Source: Bacteroidales bacterium
Lineage (GTDB): Bacteria; Bacteroidota; Bacteroidia; Bacteroidales; UBA7960
NCBI GenBank assembly: GCA_007131125.1
Contig: SLRE01000028.1
Span: 1-22,120, forward strand
DNA length: 22,120 nucleotides
Reading direction: 5' to 3'
Shown here: piece after piece, positions 7,612 through 15,498 of the stretch
How positions within the stretch are numbered: the stretch's first letter is position 1
Layout of the letters: each line of letters starts with the position of its first letter
Made by a program: the position numbers and the translations under genes
The notes under the pieces: model-generated
Databases searched by the model: none
What the model saw: only the letters and a program-made list of their open reading frames with translations
Told to the model about the DNA's origin: nothing

Positions 7612-8577
7612 ATGAGACATAGAAAGAAATTTAATCACCTGGGGAGAAAGGCAGCACACCGAAAGGAGACCCTGTCAAGTATGGCCAACGCCCTGATCCT
7701 CCATAAACGCATCAATACAACCGTTGCCAAGGCCAAAGCACTTCGTGTGTATGTGGAGCCTTTGATTACCAAATCAAAAGATGACTCAACCCACTCACGC
7801 AGGGTGGTGTTCAGCTATCTCAAAGATAAAAATGCCGTTAGCGAATTGTTTCGTGAGGTTGCCAAAAAAGTGGCCGAAAGGCCCGGAGGATACACCCGTA
7901 TTCTGAAAACAGGCTTTCGTAAGGGCGACGCCGCAGAAATGTGTTTTATAGAGTTGGTAGACTATAACGCCAACATGCTGAAAACTGAAGAAGAAACCCA
8001 GCAAAAGCGCACCAGGAGAAGAGGCCGTCGCAGCAAAAAATCTGCAGACGAAACTCCCGCCCCTGCAGCAGTAGCTCAAAAAGATCAAAAAGAGGCAAAA
8101 CCCGCTGAAGAGGCAAAAGCAGAAACCACTGCACAGAAACCTGCTGAGGAGCCCAAAGCTGAGGCCCCTGCTGAAAAAGCCGAGCCCAAAGCTGCTGATA
8201 CTGCCAAAAAAGCTGAAGAGCCTGGAAAGGAAGAACCCAAGGCCGAAAAGAAACCTGATGTAAAAGAAGAGAAGAAGGAAGAACCCAAGGCAGAAGCTAA
8301 GGAACCCAAAGCTGGGAAACCTGCAGAAGAACCTAAGGTAGAAAAAAAAGAAAAGCCGGAAAAAGAAGCTCCCAAAGCAGCCAAAAAAGAAGAAAAAGAA
8401 GAGCCCAAGGCAGAGAAGGAGTCAGAAAAGAAAGAAGAAAAGGCTGAAAAAGAAGCCCCTGAGGCAAAGAAAAAAGCAGAACCCAAAAAGGAAGACACAC
8501 CCAAAGAGGAACCCAGGGCTGAAAAAAAGCCGGAGGAGAAAAAAGATAAAGATCAGGAAGATAAAGACGAGAAATAA
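7612..8577 (+). CDS. rplQ: 50S ribosomal protein L17 (bL17) with a long KEAP-rich tail
   Basis: Residues 1 to about 122 are a complete L17: MRHRKKFNHLGRKAAHRKET, then LHKRINTTVAKAKALR and ERPGGYTRILKTGFRKGDAAEM. L17 sits at the outer surface of the 50S subunit near the peptide exit tunnel. The ORF then runs on for about 199 residues. First comes an arginine cluster (KRTRRRGRRSKK, 132-143), then a low-complexity region made almost wholly of K, E, A and P, with EPKAE-like units near 180, 191, 208, 224, 231, 240, 264, 290 and 300. The tail is uninterrupted by stops and predicted to be disordered. Bacteroidota L17 proteins often carry tails, but this one is longer than the core. The terminator follows directly. 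Confidence 0.95.
   Translation: MRHRKKFNHLGRKAAHRKETLSSMANALILHKRINTTVAKAKALRVYVEPLITKSKDDSTHSRRVVFSYLKDKNAVSELFREVAKKVAERPGGYTRILKTGFRKGDAAEMCFIELVDYNANMLKTEEETQQKRTRRRGRRSKKSADETPAPAAVAQKDQKEAKPAEEAKAETTAQKPAEEPKAEAPAEKAEPKAADTAKKAEEPGKEEPKAEKKPDVKEEKKEEPKAEAKEPKAGKPAEEPKVEKKEKPEKEAPKAAKKEEKEEPKAEKESEKKEEKAEKEAPEAKKKAEPKKEDTPKEEPRAEKKPEEKKDKDQEDKDEK
8035..8574 (+). repeat. Low-complexity repeat encoding the L17 tail
   Basis: This purine-rich stretch consists of imperfect repeats of a unit close to GAAGAACCCAAGGCAGA, translating as E-E-P-K-A-E. Near-identical copies begin around 8229, 8278 and 8398, with looser ones between. Such tracts can change length by slippage or recombination, so the tail length may vary among strains. 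Confidence 0.7.
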
Positions 8578-8598
8578 GCGAACCAACGTTTTTAATAT

Positions 8599-8638
8599 AA
8601 AAAAGGATAAAGTTCAATTGATTGCTTTATCCTTTTTT
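8599..8638 (+). terminator. Rho-independent terminator of the ribosomal operon
   Basis: AAAAAAGGATAAAG at 8599-8612 pairs perfectly with CTTTATCCTTTTTT at 8625-8638 around a 12-base loop, and the right arm ends in a run of seven Ts. It begins 21 bases after the rplQ stop, so it ends the long spc-alpha transcript. The A/T-rich arms would make it work in the other direction too, but no gene faces it. Confidence 0.85.
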
Positions 8639-8651
8639 TGTTTTAAATTGG

Positions 8652-8659
8652 TATCTTTA
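8652..8659 (+). promoter_or_regulatory. Possible eno promoter -7 element
   Basis: TATCTTTA matches the Bacteroidota -7 consensus TAnnTTTG in all but the last base and lies 43 bases before the eno ATG, after the rplQ terminator. No convincing TTTG element is found at the right upstream distance, so this is a weak call based on position and partial motif. Confidence 0.3.
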
Positions 8660-8702
8660 TAGGTTAAATTGATTGACATCCTAAAATTTAAAAAACATAA
8701 TT

Positions 8703-9995
8703 ATGAGTACAATTCTGAACATTCATGCGAGACAGATTCTGGATTCCAGAGGCAATCCAACGATAGAAGTAGAAGTGATAACCGAAAATGGCATTATGGG
8801 ACGTGCTGCAGTACCCTCTGGGGCATCAACAGGCGTTCATGAGGCTGTTGAGTTGCGCGATGGCGACAAAGAGAATTACCTTGGGAAAGGTGTTCTTAAG
8901 GCAATAGGCAACGTGAATGGTACCCTGAATAACGAGTTAAATGGCTTTTTGGTAACAGATCAGGCCCTGATCGATAAAACAATGCTGGAAATTGACGGTA
9001 CCCCCAATAAAGGCAACCTGGGTGCCAATGCCATTCTGGGTGTTTCTTTGGCCGTTGCCAATGCCGCAGCCCAGGAAACCGGTCAGCCCCTTTACCGCTA
9101 TATTGGCGGAGCCAATGCCAATGTGTTGCCCATTCCCATGTTGAACATCCTTAACGGAGGGTCTCATGCCGATAACTCTGTGGATTTTCAGGAATTTATG
9201 ATCATGCCCATCGGTGCATCTTCTTTCAGCCATGCCATTAAAATGGGTGCGGAAGTATTTCATCACCTTAAATCGGTGTTGAAGAAAAAAGGATATTCTA
9301 CCAATGTTGGCGATGAGGGAGGATTTGCTCCCAACCTGAAAAACAATGAGGAGGCAGTGCAGCTGATCCTTCAGGCCATAGAAAAAGCAGGATACAAACC
9401 AGGTGAGGATATTTACCTTACCCTGGACCCGGCAGCCAACGAGTTCTTCCTGCAGGAAGAAAATGTGTATCATTTGCATAAATCATCAGGAGAAAAACTC
9501 ACTCCTTCCCAGATGGTTGACTACTGGGCAGAATGGGTAAAAAAGTATCCCATCATATCCATTGAAGACGGAATGGCCGAAGACGACTGGGACGGATGGG
9601 GCATCTTGACCAAAAAACTGGGCAATGAAATCCAGCTGGTTGGCGATGACCTGTTTGTTACCAATGTGGAAAGGCTGAAAAGAGGGATTGATACCCATGT
9701 GGCAAACTCCATCCTGGTTAAAGTAAACCAGATTGGCTCTCTTACCGAAACCATTGAAACCGTGAATATGGCATACCGGAATGCTTACACAGCAGTGATC
9801 AGTCACCGCTCAGGAGAAACTGAGGATACCACCATTGCCGACCTGGCAGTGGCCCTTAATGCCGGACAGATAAAAACAGGTTCGGCCTGCCGTTCAGAGA
9901 GAATTGCAAAATACAACCAATTGCTGCGTATTGAAGAAATGCTTGGCGAAACCGCACATTTCCCGGGTAAAGACTTCAAATTCCTGAAAAAATAA
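8703..9995 (+). CDS. eno: Enolase (phosphopyruvate hydratase)
   Basis: Enolase interconverts 2-phosphoglycerate and phosphoenolpyruvate in glycolysis and gluconeogenesis, in the cytosol. The 430-residue product is the normal length. All key residues are present: acid E205 (in GDEGGFAPN), base K340 (in SILVKVNQIG), magnesium ligands D242 (in LDPAANEF), E288 (in SIEDGMAEDDW) and D315 (in LVGDDLFVTN), plus H154 and E164 in the NGGSHADN and DFQEFMIMP segments. The SHRSGETEDT loop (367-376) is intact. The usual GAPSRSER sequence near residue 393 reads GSACRSER, a conservative variation. The gene is flanked by terminator hairpins on both sides and is probably monocistronic. Confidence 0.98.
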   Translation: MSTILNIHARQILDSRGNPTIEVEVITENGIMGRAAVPSGASTGVHEAVELRDGDKENYLGKGVLKAIGNVNGTLNNELNGFLVTDQALIDKTMLEIDGTPNKGNLGANAILGVSLAVANAAAQETGQPLYRYIGGANANVLPIPMLNILNGGSHADNSVDFQEFMIMPIGASSFSHAIKMGAEVFHHLKSVLKKKGYSTNVGDEGGFAPNLKNNEEAVQLILQAIEKAGYKPGEDIYLTLDPAANEFFLQEENVYHLHKSSGEKLTPSQMVDYWAEWVKKYPIISIEDGMAEDDWDGWGILTKKLGNEIQLVGDDLFVTNVERLKRGIDTHVANSILVKVNQIGSLTETIETVNMAYRNAYTAVISHRSGETEDTTIADLAVALNAGQIKTGSACRSERIAKYNQLLRIEEMLGETAHFPGKDFKFLKK

Positions 9996-10011
9996 TCAAG
10001 ATTTTTCCAAA

Positions 10012-10045
10012 GGTTAAAAAGGGGGCGTGAGCCCCCTTTTTAACC
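10012..10045 (+). terminator. Perfect 15-bp hairpin after eno
   Basis: GGTTAAAAAGGGGGC at 10012-10026 pairs exactly with GCCCCCTTTTTAACC at 10031-10045 around the four-base loop GTGA. The G/C-rich core followed by five Ts in the right arm fits an intrinsic terminator for eno, 16 bases after its stop. It lies only 22 bases before the next ATG, leaving almost no room for a separate promoter, so it may also act as an attenuator or translational element for the next gene. Confidence 0.85.
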
Positions 10046-10067
10046 CCTTTTCCCAAAAGTAGATAAG

Positions 10068-11351
10068 ATGAATAAGGTTATCCTGACTGTTCTTCTGATA
10101 TGGATGGCAAAATTTTCATTTGCCGGAGATACCATTACCGTTGTGCATTACAACCTTCTGTTTTATGGTTTTTACACCTCCTTTTGTACTGAACAAAACA
10201 ATAATGTAGATGACAAAGACGGCTACCTCAAAACCATTATTGATCATACCCGCCCTGATATTTTCACAGTAAACGAGCTTGGTCGGGGAGAGCATAATGC
10301 AGACCGCATTCTGGATAATGTGCTGAATGTGGATGAACCGGGAAAATTCAGCCGGGCCGGCTATACCAATGAAGCCAACTCCAACCTTTTAAACATGTTG
10401 TTTTACAACAGCAGTTTGTTTGAATTATACAATGAGTCGGTAATTACAAGTATTGTAAGAGATATCAACCTTTACACGCTATATTATAAAGATCCGGAGC
10501 TGGAAAATGGTGCCGACACCACCTTTTTATCCTTTGTGGTGGCTCATTTCAAAGCGGGCAGTTCTTCGCAGGATCAGCAAACCCGCACTGCCGAAGCCCA
10601 GGCCGTAATGACTTACATTTCCCAGAATCCGGTAAGGGGCAATATTTTGTTTGCTGCCGATTATAACATGAATTCTTCATATGAGCAGGCTTACCAGGTG
10701 ATCACATACCATCCCAACGAGTCTATCCGTTTTATCGACCCCATCGATAAGCCCGGGACGTGGTGGAACAATCCCAACATGGCACCCTATCATACGCAAA
10801 GCCCAAGAACAGGTGAGCATCCCTGTTTTGTGACCGGTGGCCTTGACGACCGCTATGACCAGATACTGGTTACCAGGGAGATCATGGAAGGAACCCGGGG
10901 GCTGGAATTCATTGAAGGCTCCTATGAAACCATCGGGCAGGATGGAAACCGTTTTAATCAATCGGTCATTGATCCACCCAACTATAGCGAGCCTGAAGAG
11001 GTGATCCAGGCACTTTACGATATGTCGGACCATTTGCCGGTGAAACTAAAAATGGTTACAAGGGAAATAATTGATACAGACGTGCATACTCCCTCCTCTG
11101 GTCCGGAGCTTCGAATTGTAAATCCGGTAAAGGATAAACTGGAAATCACATTAAACGATGTTTCATCCGGTAATGCTTTGATAGAAATTGTTTCTACCAT
11201 GGGTAAAAAACTATTGAGCCGGGAAATAACCCTCCACTCATCTGCCAACCATTTTTCCGTGGATGTTTCCGGTTTGCCTTCCGGGGTTTATATAATTAGG
11301 ATCCGGGTTGGGAATGAAACGCTGGCTTCCAAAAAGGTGATGATAACTTAG
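10068..11351 (+). CDS. Secreted endonuclease/exonuclease/phosphatase-fold protein with T9SS sorting domain
   Basis: The 427-residue product begins with a signal peptide (about 1-19, ending SFA before GDTITV). Residues 23 to about 330 look like the DNase I/EEP metal-dependent phosphoesterase fold. Candidate catalytic positions are N29 (VVHYNLL), E70 (FTVNELG), H160 (VVAHFKAG), D198 and N200 (AADYNMN), D261 and D264 (LDDRYDQIL) and the D321-H322 pair (SDHLPV). Residues 347-427 form a type IX sorting domain: RIVNPVKDKLEI, GKKLLSREI, then LPSGVYIIRI and the end SKKVMIT. It is therefore probably exported across the outer membrane and surface-anchored or released. The substrate (nucleic acid, phospholipid head group or other phosphodiester) cannot be told. 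The stop overlaps that of the convergent gene by four bases. Confidence 0.85.
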   Translation: MNKVILTVLLIWMAKFSFAGDTITVVHYNLLFYGFYTSFCTEQNNNVDDKDGYLKTIIDHTRPDIFTVNELGRGEHNADRILDNVLNVDEPGKFSRAGYTNEANSNLLNMLFYNSSLFELYNESVITSIVRDINLYTLYYKDPELENGADTTFLSFVVAHFKAGSSSQDQQTRTAEAQAVMTYISQNPVRGNILFAADYNMNSSYEQAYQVITYHPNESIRFIDPIDKPGTWWNNPNMAPYHTQSPRTGEHPCFVTGGLDDRYDQILVTREIMEGTRGLEFIEGSYETIGQDGNRFNQSVIDPPNYSEPEEVIQALYDMSDHLPVKLKMVTREIIDTDVHTPSSGPELRIVNPVKDKLEITLNDVSSGNALIEIVSTMGKKLLSREITLHSSANHFSVDVSGLPSGVYIIRIRVGNETLASKKVMIT

Positions 11352-12235
11352 TTAAGGAATTGTTGCAACAGGATTACATTGTCGGTCTGGATAAAGTCCG
11401 GGTTTTTTTCAATGGCCTTTCTTATGCCCCTTCTTGATTTTGGACTGTACAGGCTCACTTTAACCCCAAGGCTGTGAGCCAGGCCCACCTCTTCCCGGGT
11501 GATTTCCCTGTACTCCATTACTATTCCATAAAACCCGTGTTCATGGGCCTCTAAAATGGATTCAGTTTTTCCGGTGCTGATTTTAAGCTTAAGTGAGGAG
11601 TTGTTTTCCCTGATCATTTTCAGCAGTTCCAGGTCCCATGACTCTATTATTATCCAGTCTTCTGCCTGGTATTTTTCAATCAATACCAACAAGGCATCAA
11701 CCATGTTTTGGCGGTAGTCTTCATAAAGCAGGTCCGTTTCGCAGGGCAAAAAGGTTTTGAGGTCAAGGAAAAGCAGTGGTTTTATGCTGCGGTCAGAAAA
11801 ACGTTTGACAACCTTCTCGAGGGTAGTTACTTTTTCGTTTGTAAACACATTTGCATAAAAGTCATTCCTGTAGCGGCATTTTATCAGATCTTCTGCATAG
11901 CTCTCGTGCACGCAGGAAAAGCAATCGGTTGAAGATTCCAGTAATTTGCTGTGATACAATATCAGCACTCCGTCCCGGCTGAGCTGCACATCTACTTCTA
12001 CCCCGTCGGCATTGAGTTTTTCAATGGTTTGTACCACGCTGCTGAATGAATTGTGCGGAAGCTGGTTGGAATAAGACTGAATACCCATCCCCCCATGCCC
12101 AATAACCCCGATTCGATTTTCATTGAGGTTTTCGATTTTGTGGGGTTCAATTTTCTCACAGGCAGTAAACCATAATAAAAACAAAGGCAGCATGCAGCTG
12201 GAAAAGAAATGTCCGGGGGGGGTATGTTTTTTCAT
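11348..12235 (-). CDS. Glycerophosphodiester phosphodiesterase-family lipoprotein
   Basis: The 295-residue product starts with a lipoprotein signal: basic N-terminus, hydrophobic stretch LPLFLLWFTA and C26 as the likely lipidated cysteine. The PI-PLC-like GDPD barrel follows. The first catalytic histidine is H47 in VIGHGG, the metal-binding E-x-D pair is E80/D82 in DGVEVDVQLSRDG, and the second histidine is H95 in LYHS. Later strands give LLFLDLKTF and, at the end, NPDFIQTDNV, the usual GDPD closing motif. Such enzymes split glycerophosphodiesters into an alcohol and glycerol-3-phosphate; the GHGG-type entry departs from the commoner HRG, so the substrate may differ. Probably co-transcribed behind the small envelope protein gene 39 bases upstream. 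Confidence 0.82.
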   Translation of the reverse strand: MKKHTPPGHFFSSCMLPLFLLWFTACEKIEPHKIENLNENRIGVIGHGGMGIQSYSNQLPHNSFSSVVQTIEKLNADGVEVDVQLSRDGVLILYHSKLLESSTDCFSCVHESYAEDLIKCRYRNDFYANVFTNEKVTTLEKVVKRFSDRSIKPLLFLDLKTFLPCETDLLYEDYRQNMVDALLVLIEKYQAEDWIIIESWDLELLKMIRENNSSLKLKISTGKTESILEAHEHGFYGIVMEYREITREEVGLAHSLGVKVSLYSPKSRRGIRKAIEKNPDFIQTDNVILLQQFLN

Positions 12236-12274
12236 CTTTGTGGCTTTTGTTTCTTAAGCCAGTTTTTTCTGTTT

Positions 12275-12838
12275 TTAAAAAGAATAGTGCAAATGCACCC
12301 TGATCAGGCCGCTATAGCCTGAATAGGTGCGGGTGACATTTTCCTGCAAATCATGAAACCGTTCCAGGTATCGTCCGAAACCAATGCTGTTTCCTACCCC
12401 AAAATTTTGCAGAAAGAAATAAGTAAAACCATAGGAAATGTTGAATTCATGGGTGGCATTGCGGCCTTTTTCCGGCAGGTTATGGGGGTTGTAGGGTTCC
12501 AGAAAAACCACCTGGTAATCCAGGTTGGCTTTGGCATGCATTTTTTCTCCACGTGTAAAAAACCATGAAACCCCGCTGTTGATCCCCCATGGACCTTCAG
12601 TCGGGAGGTAGGCATCGGAGGTAAGCAACCTTGGGCCTGCATACAGCTGAAAATCATTTTTACTGACAACTCCCAGCAGGGCATTGGAAAAGCCGGTATA
12701 GGATAAGGTGTTGTTTATTTGAAATCCCCACCAGAATTTTTCTGACCCTGGCTTTTTTTTATCGGCCCCTGTAAGGACTACCGGGAAAAATAAAACCATT
12801 AACCAGGCAATGGCTTTTTTTAAAAAAAATGATCTCAT
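12275..12838 (-). CDS. Small putative outer-membrane protein, function unknown
   Basis: I do not recognise the family. The 187-residue product has a signal peptide (about 1-25, ending VVLTGA). The rest is rich in aromatic residues and alternating polar/hydrophobic stretches, such as FWWGFQINNTLSYTGF, FQLYAGPRLL, WGINSGVSWFF and HEFNISYGFTYFF. It ends in VHLHYSF, with a terminal phenylalanine as seen in outer-membrane beta-barrels recognised by BamA. A small barrel of about eight strands is the best guess. It is the first gene of a probable two-gene - strand transcript with the GDPD lipoprotein. Confidence 0.6.
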   Translation of the reverse strand: MRSFFLKKAIAWLMVLFFPVVLTGADKKKPGSEKFWWGFQINNTLSYTGFSNALLGVVSKNDFQLYAGPRLLTSDAYLPTEGPWGINSGVSWFFTRGEKMHAKANLDYQVVFLEPYNPHNLPEKGRNATHEFNISYGFTYFFLQNFGVGNSIGFGRYLERFHDLQENVTRTYSGYSGLIRVHLHYSF

Positions 12839-13112
12839 TACAAATAACTAAAAAACAAATTTAATCATTGTTTGCAGTTAGTTTGGTCAAAACATAATTT
12901 CCTTTAACCCTTGTGGTATTTGCCAGAAAATAGTATAAAAAAAACCGGGAATGGGATGGTGCCCGGCGGTACCATTTTGGCCTTAAGTTTTAAAGGATGG
13001 AATTGTTGTTCCGTATTAAATTAACACTAAATTAATTGAAAATTAATAATTCCGGCGAATATTGGAAACTTAAAGAAATTAATTTTACGCGCCCCAAATA
13101 AATAAAGACAAA
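12839..13112. other. Divergent intergenic region
   Basis: These 274 bases separate the - strand envelope pair from the + strand PiT gene and must hold promoters for both. Apart from the - strand candidate, a weak + strand one is TTG at 13062-13064 and TAATTTTA at 13080-13087, with a short 15-base spacer. I found no ORF, no clear palindromic operator and nothing matching a Pho box. Confidence 0.6.
12856..12892 (-). promoter_or_regulatory. Candidate promoter for the small envelope protein and GDPD genes
   Basis: Read on the - strand, TTTTG (12892-12888) is followed after 24 bases by TAAATTTG (12863-12856), a full match to the Bacteroidota -7 consensus TAnnTTTG. The spacing is slightly longer than usual, and the leader would be only about ten bases before the ATG at 12838. 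Confidence 0.35.
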
Positions 13113-15377
13113 ATGGAGAACATCTTTCTTTTTTTTGTTATTGCATTGTTTATTCTTGCCGTTGCGGATCTTGCAGTTGGTGTTGGAAACGATGCGGTTA
13201 ATTTTCTAAATTCAGCCATTGGGTCCAAAGTAGCTTCTTTTCGGGTAATCTTGTTTATCGCAAGTATAGGAGTTCTTGTTGGGGCAACCTTCTCCAGCGG
13301 CATGATGGAAATTGCACGCAGCGGTATTTTTAACCCGGATCAGTTTTATTTTTCAGAGATCATGATCATATTCCTGGCAGTGATGCTTGCTGATATGATT
13401 TTACTGGATGGTTTCAATACCCTTGGGTTGCAAACCTCAACAACTGTTTCCATTGTTTTTGAGTTGCTTGGCGCTGCTGTTGCTGTTGCTTTTTTGAAGA
13501 CACTGACCAATGGGGAGGGTGTACAAGCCATAGGACAATATATCAATTCCGGCCGTGCGCTGGCCATTATTTCGGCCATCCTGCTTTCGGTTGTGATCTC
13601 ATTTACGGTGGGTACCCTGGTAATGTTTTTTGCCCGCCTATTGTTTACCTTCCAGTTTCAAAAGCGTGTACCTCATATTGGAGCTATATGGGGAGGACTT
13701 TCCGTTTCTGCCATTGTTTACTTTTTATTGCTGAAAGGAGCCAGCGGAGCTTCCTTTATGACGCCTGAAATTCTTGAATGGCTGGATAGGAATACCTGGA
13801 AACTGATGCTTTTTTGCTTTTTCGGATTAACCCTGCTTTTTCAGTTTTTATTTTATGCTTTCAGGACAAATGTTTTACGCATCATTATTCTTACCGGAAC
13901 CTTTGCCCTGGCCATGGCTTTTGCCTCAAACGACCTGGTAAACTTTATTGGCGTGCCTTTAGCCGGTTTGGAATCGTACATGCTTTTCTTATCCGATACC
14001 TCTGTTAATCCGGGTACCTTTACCATGGAATCGTTGCTGGAGCCTGTGCAGACACCAACTATTTTCCTGGCAATTGCAGGGTTTATCATGATTATTGCGC
14101 TGGTATTCTCAAAAAAAGCCCGCTCTGTAACTCAAACAGAAATAGATCTGGCAAGGCAGACTGAAGGCTATGAGAGGTTCTCATCTTCTGCATTGTCACG
14201 AAGTATTCTTAGGTTTGGTCTGCAGATCAACAAGTTCTTTATTTGGTTGGTACCGGAAAAAACGATTCAGGAACTTAACAAAAGATTTACCCATCCCAAA
14301 AAGCAAATAAAGGGTGATGATGTAAGCAAAATGGCCTATTTTGACCAGGTAAGGGCTTCGGTCAACCTGGTTGTGGCCAGCAGTTTAATTGCCCTGGCAA
14401 CCTCACTGACCCTGCCGTTATCTACCACTTATGTTACTTTTATGGTGGCCATGGGTACTTCGCTAAGCGACAGGGCCTGGGGAAGAGAAAGCGCTGTTTA
14501 TCGTATTTCAGGGGTAATAACCGTTATTGGAGGTTGGTTCGTGACAGCTTTCGCTGCTTTTTCCATCGCTTTTTTTATCGCAATGATTATCAGCTGGGGT
14601 GGTGTATGGGCCGCTGCAATTCTTGTGTTAATAGGTTTTGGCATCGTTTTTAAAACATATCAATACCACAAGGTACGCGCCAGAAAAAGGCAGGAGTATG
14701 ATGAAAAAGAAACCCGGAAATATAATGGGGAAGATGTAATGCAGGAATGCAAACAAAATATTGTCCATACCCTTTCAGAAATTTCGGTGCTTTACAATCA
14801 GATTCTGTTGAGCTTTTTTAAAGAAGACCGCAAAAAACTTAAAAAGGCAGGCAGGCGCGTAAAAGCCCTTAATTCGCAAACCAAGGAACTTAAGCGAGAT
14901 GTTTATATCATCCTGAAAAAACTGGAGGAAGACTCCATTGAAACCGGGCATTATTATGTTCAAATTCTTGATTACCTGAGAGAAATTGCCCATTGTCTTA
15001 CATTTATTGCTGAACCTATACAGGAGCACCTGGAAAACAACCATCCTACGGTTATTCCCGAGCAGGAAAAAGAGCTCCTGGAGGTTAATCTGCAGATTAT
15101 GGCACTGCTTGAAAAAATTATTAAAGTTCTGGAGAACGATTCATACAGGGAACTGGAACCAATTGCCAGATCGGCAAATCTTATTATAGACGAATTAACC
15201 AGGCTAAAGAAATTTCAAATCAAACTGATTAAAGCTGAAAAAGTTGGAACAAAAAATTCTTTAATAATATTTAATCTCCTTGCTGAAACTAAAAACCTGC
15301 TGCTTTTTACTATTAACATGCTTAAAGCCCATCGTGATTTTGTTATTTTAAAAAATGGGTCTCTTGATCAAAACTAG
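13113..15377 (+). CDS. PiT-family inorganic phosphate transporter with PhoU-like C-terminal domain
   Basis: The 754-residue product is an inner-membrane permease of the PiT (PF01384) type, taking up phosphate by ion symport. The two inverted halves are visible: GNDAVNF at 25-31 with QTSTTVS at 107-113, and ASNDLVNFIG at 271-280 with LPLSTTY at 434-440. These are the ND-x-x-N and STT signatures of the family. The halves are joined by a long hydrophilic stretch (about 335-410). After the last membrane segments (about 465-515) comes a soluble region of about 235 residues, helical and rich in Lys, Glu and Leu, resembling a PhoU/DUF47-type domain. E. coli PitA lacks such a tail. The gene is followed after 121 bases by a second phosphate transporter. 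Confidence 0.88.
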   Translation: MENIFLFFVIALFILAVADLAVGVGNDAVNFLNSAIGSKVASFRVILFIASIGVLVGATFSSGMMEIARSGIFNPDQFYFSEIMIIFLAVMLADMILLDGFNTLGLQTSTTVSIVFELLGAAVAVAFLKTLTNGEGVQAIGQYINSGRALAIISAILLSVVISFTVGTLVMFFARLLFTFQFQKRVPHIGAIWGGLSVSAIVYFLLLKGASGASFMTPEILEWLDRNTWKLMLFCFFGLTLLFQFLFYAFRTNVLRIIILTGTFALAMAFASNDLVNFIGVPLAGLESYMLFLSDTSVNPGTFTMESLLEPVQTPTIFLAIAGFIMIIALVFSKKARSVTQTEIDLARQTEGYERFSSSALSRSILRFGLQINKFFIWLVPEKTIQELNKRFTHPKKQIKGDDVSKMAYFDQVRASVNLVVASSLIALATSLTLPLSTTYVTFMVAMGTSLSDRAWGRESAVYRISGVITVIGGWFVTAFAAFSIAFFIAMIISWGGVWAAAILVLIGFGIVFKTYQYHKVRARKRQEYDEKETRKYNGEDVMQECKQNIVHTLSEISVLYNQILLSFFKEDRKKLKKAGRRVKALNSQTKELKRDVYIILKKLEEDSIETGHYYVQILDYLREIAHCLTFIAEPIQEHLENNHPTVIPEQEKELLEVNLQIMALLEKIIKVLENDSYRELEPIARSANLIIDELTRLKKFQIKLIKAEKVGTKNSLIIFNLLAETKNLLLFTINMLKAHRDFVILKNGSLDQN

Positions 15378-15465
15378 ATAATTATCTTCCTTCCCTTAAT
15401 TCTCGGGTTTTCTTCCTGCAATATTAATTTTATGTTAACTAAATATTAAGTGTTAAGGTTTTGTT

Positions 15466-15473
15466 TAATTTTG
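15466..15473 (+). promoter_or_regulatory. Possible -7 element before the Na/Pi transporter gene
   Basis: TAATTTTG fully matches TAnnTTTG and lies 26 bases before the ATG. No good -33 TTTG is found at the usual distance. No terminator is visible after the PiT gene, so the two transporters may share a transcript as well as having this internal promoter. Confidence 0.35.
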
Positions 15474-15498
15474 CTTTCCAAATTTCAAATTCTTTGGA

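Noticed and set aside
8085..8504. Ser/Phe-rich open frame on the - strand opposite the L17 tail
   Set aside because: It is the mirror of the low-complexity K/E/A/P repeat, which lacks stop codons on the other strand by composition alone.
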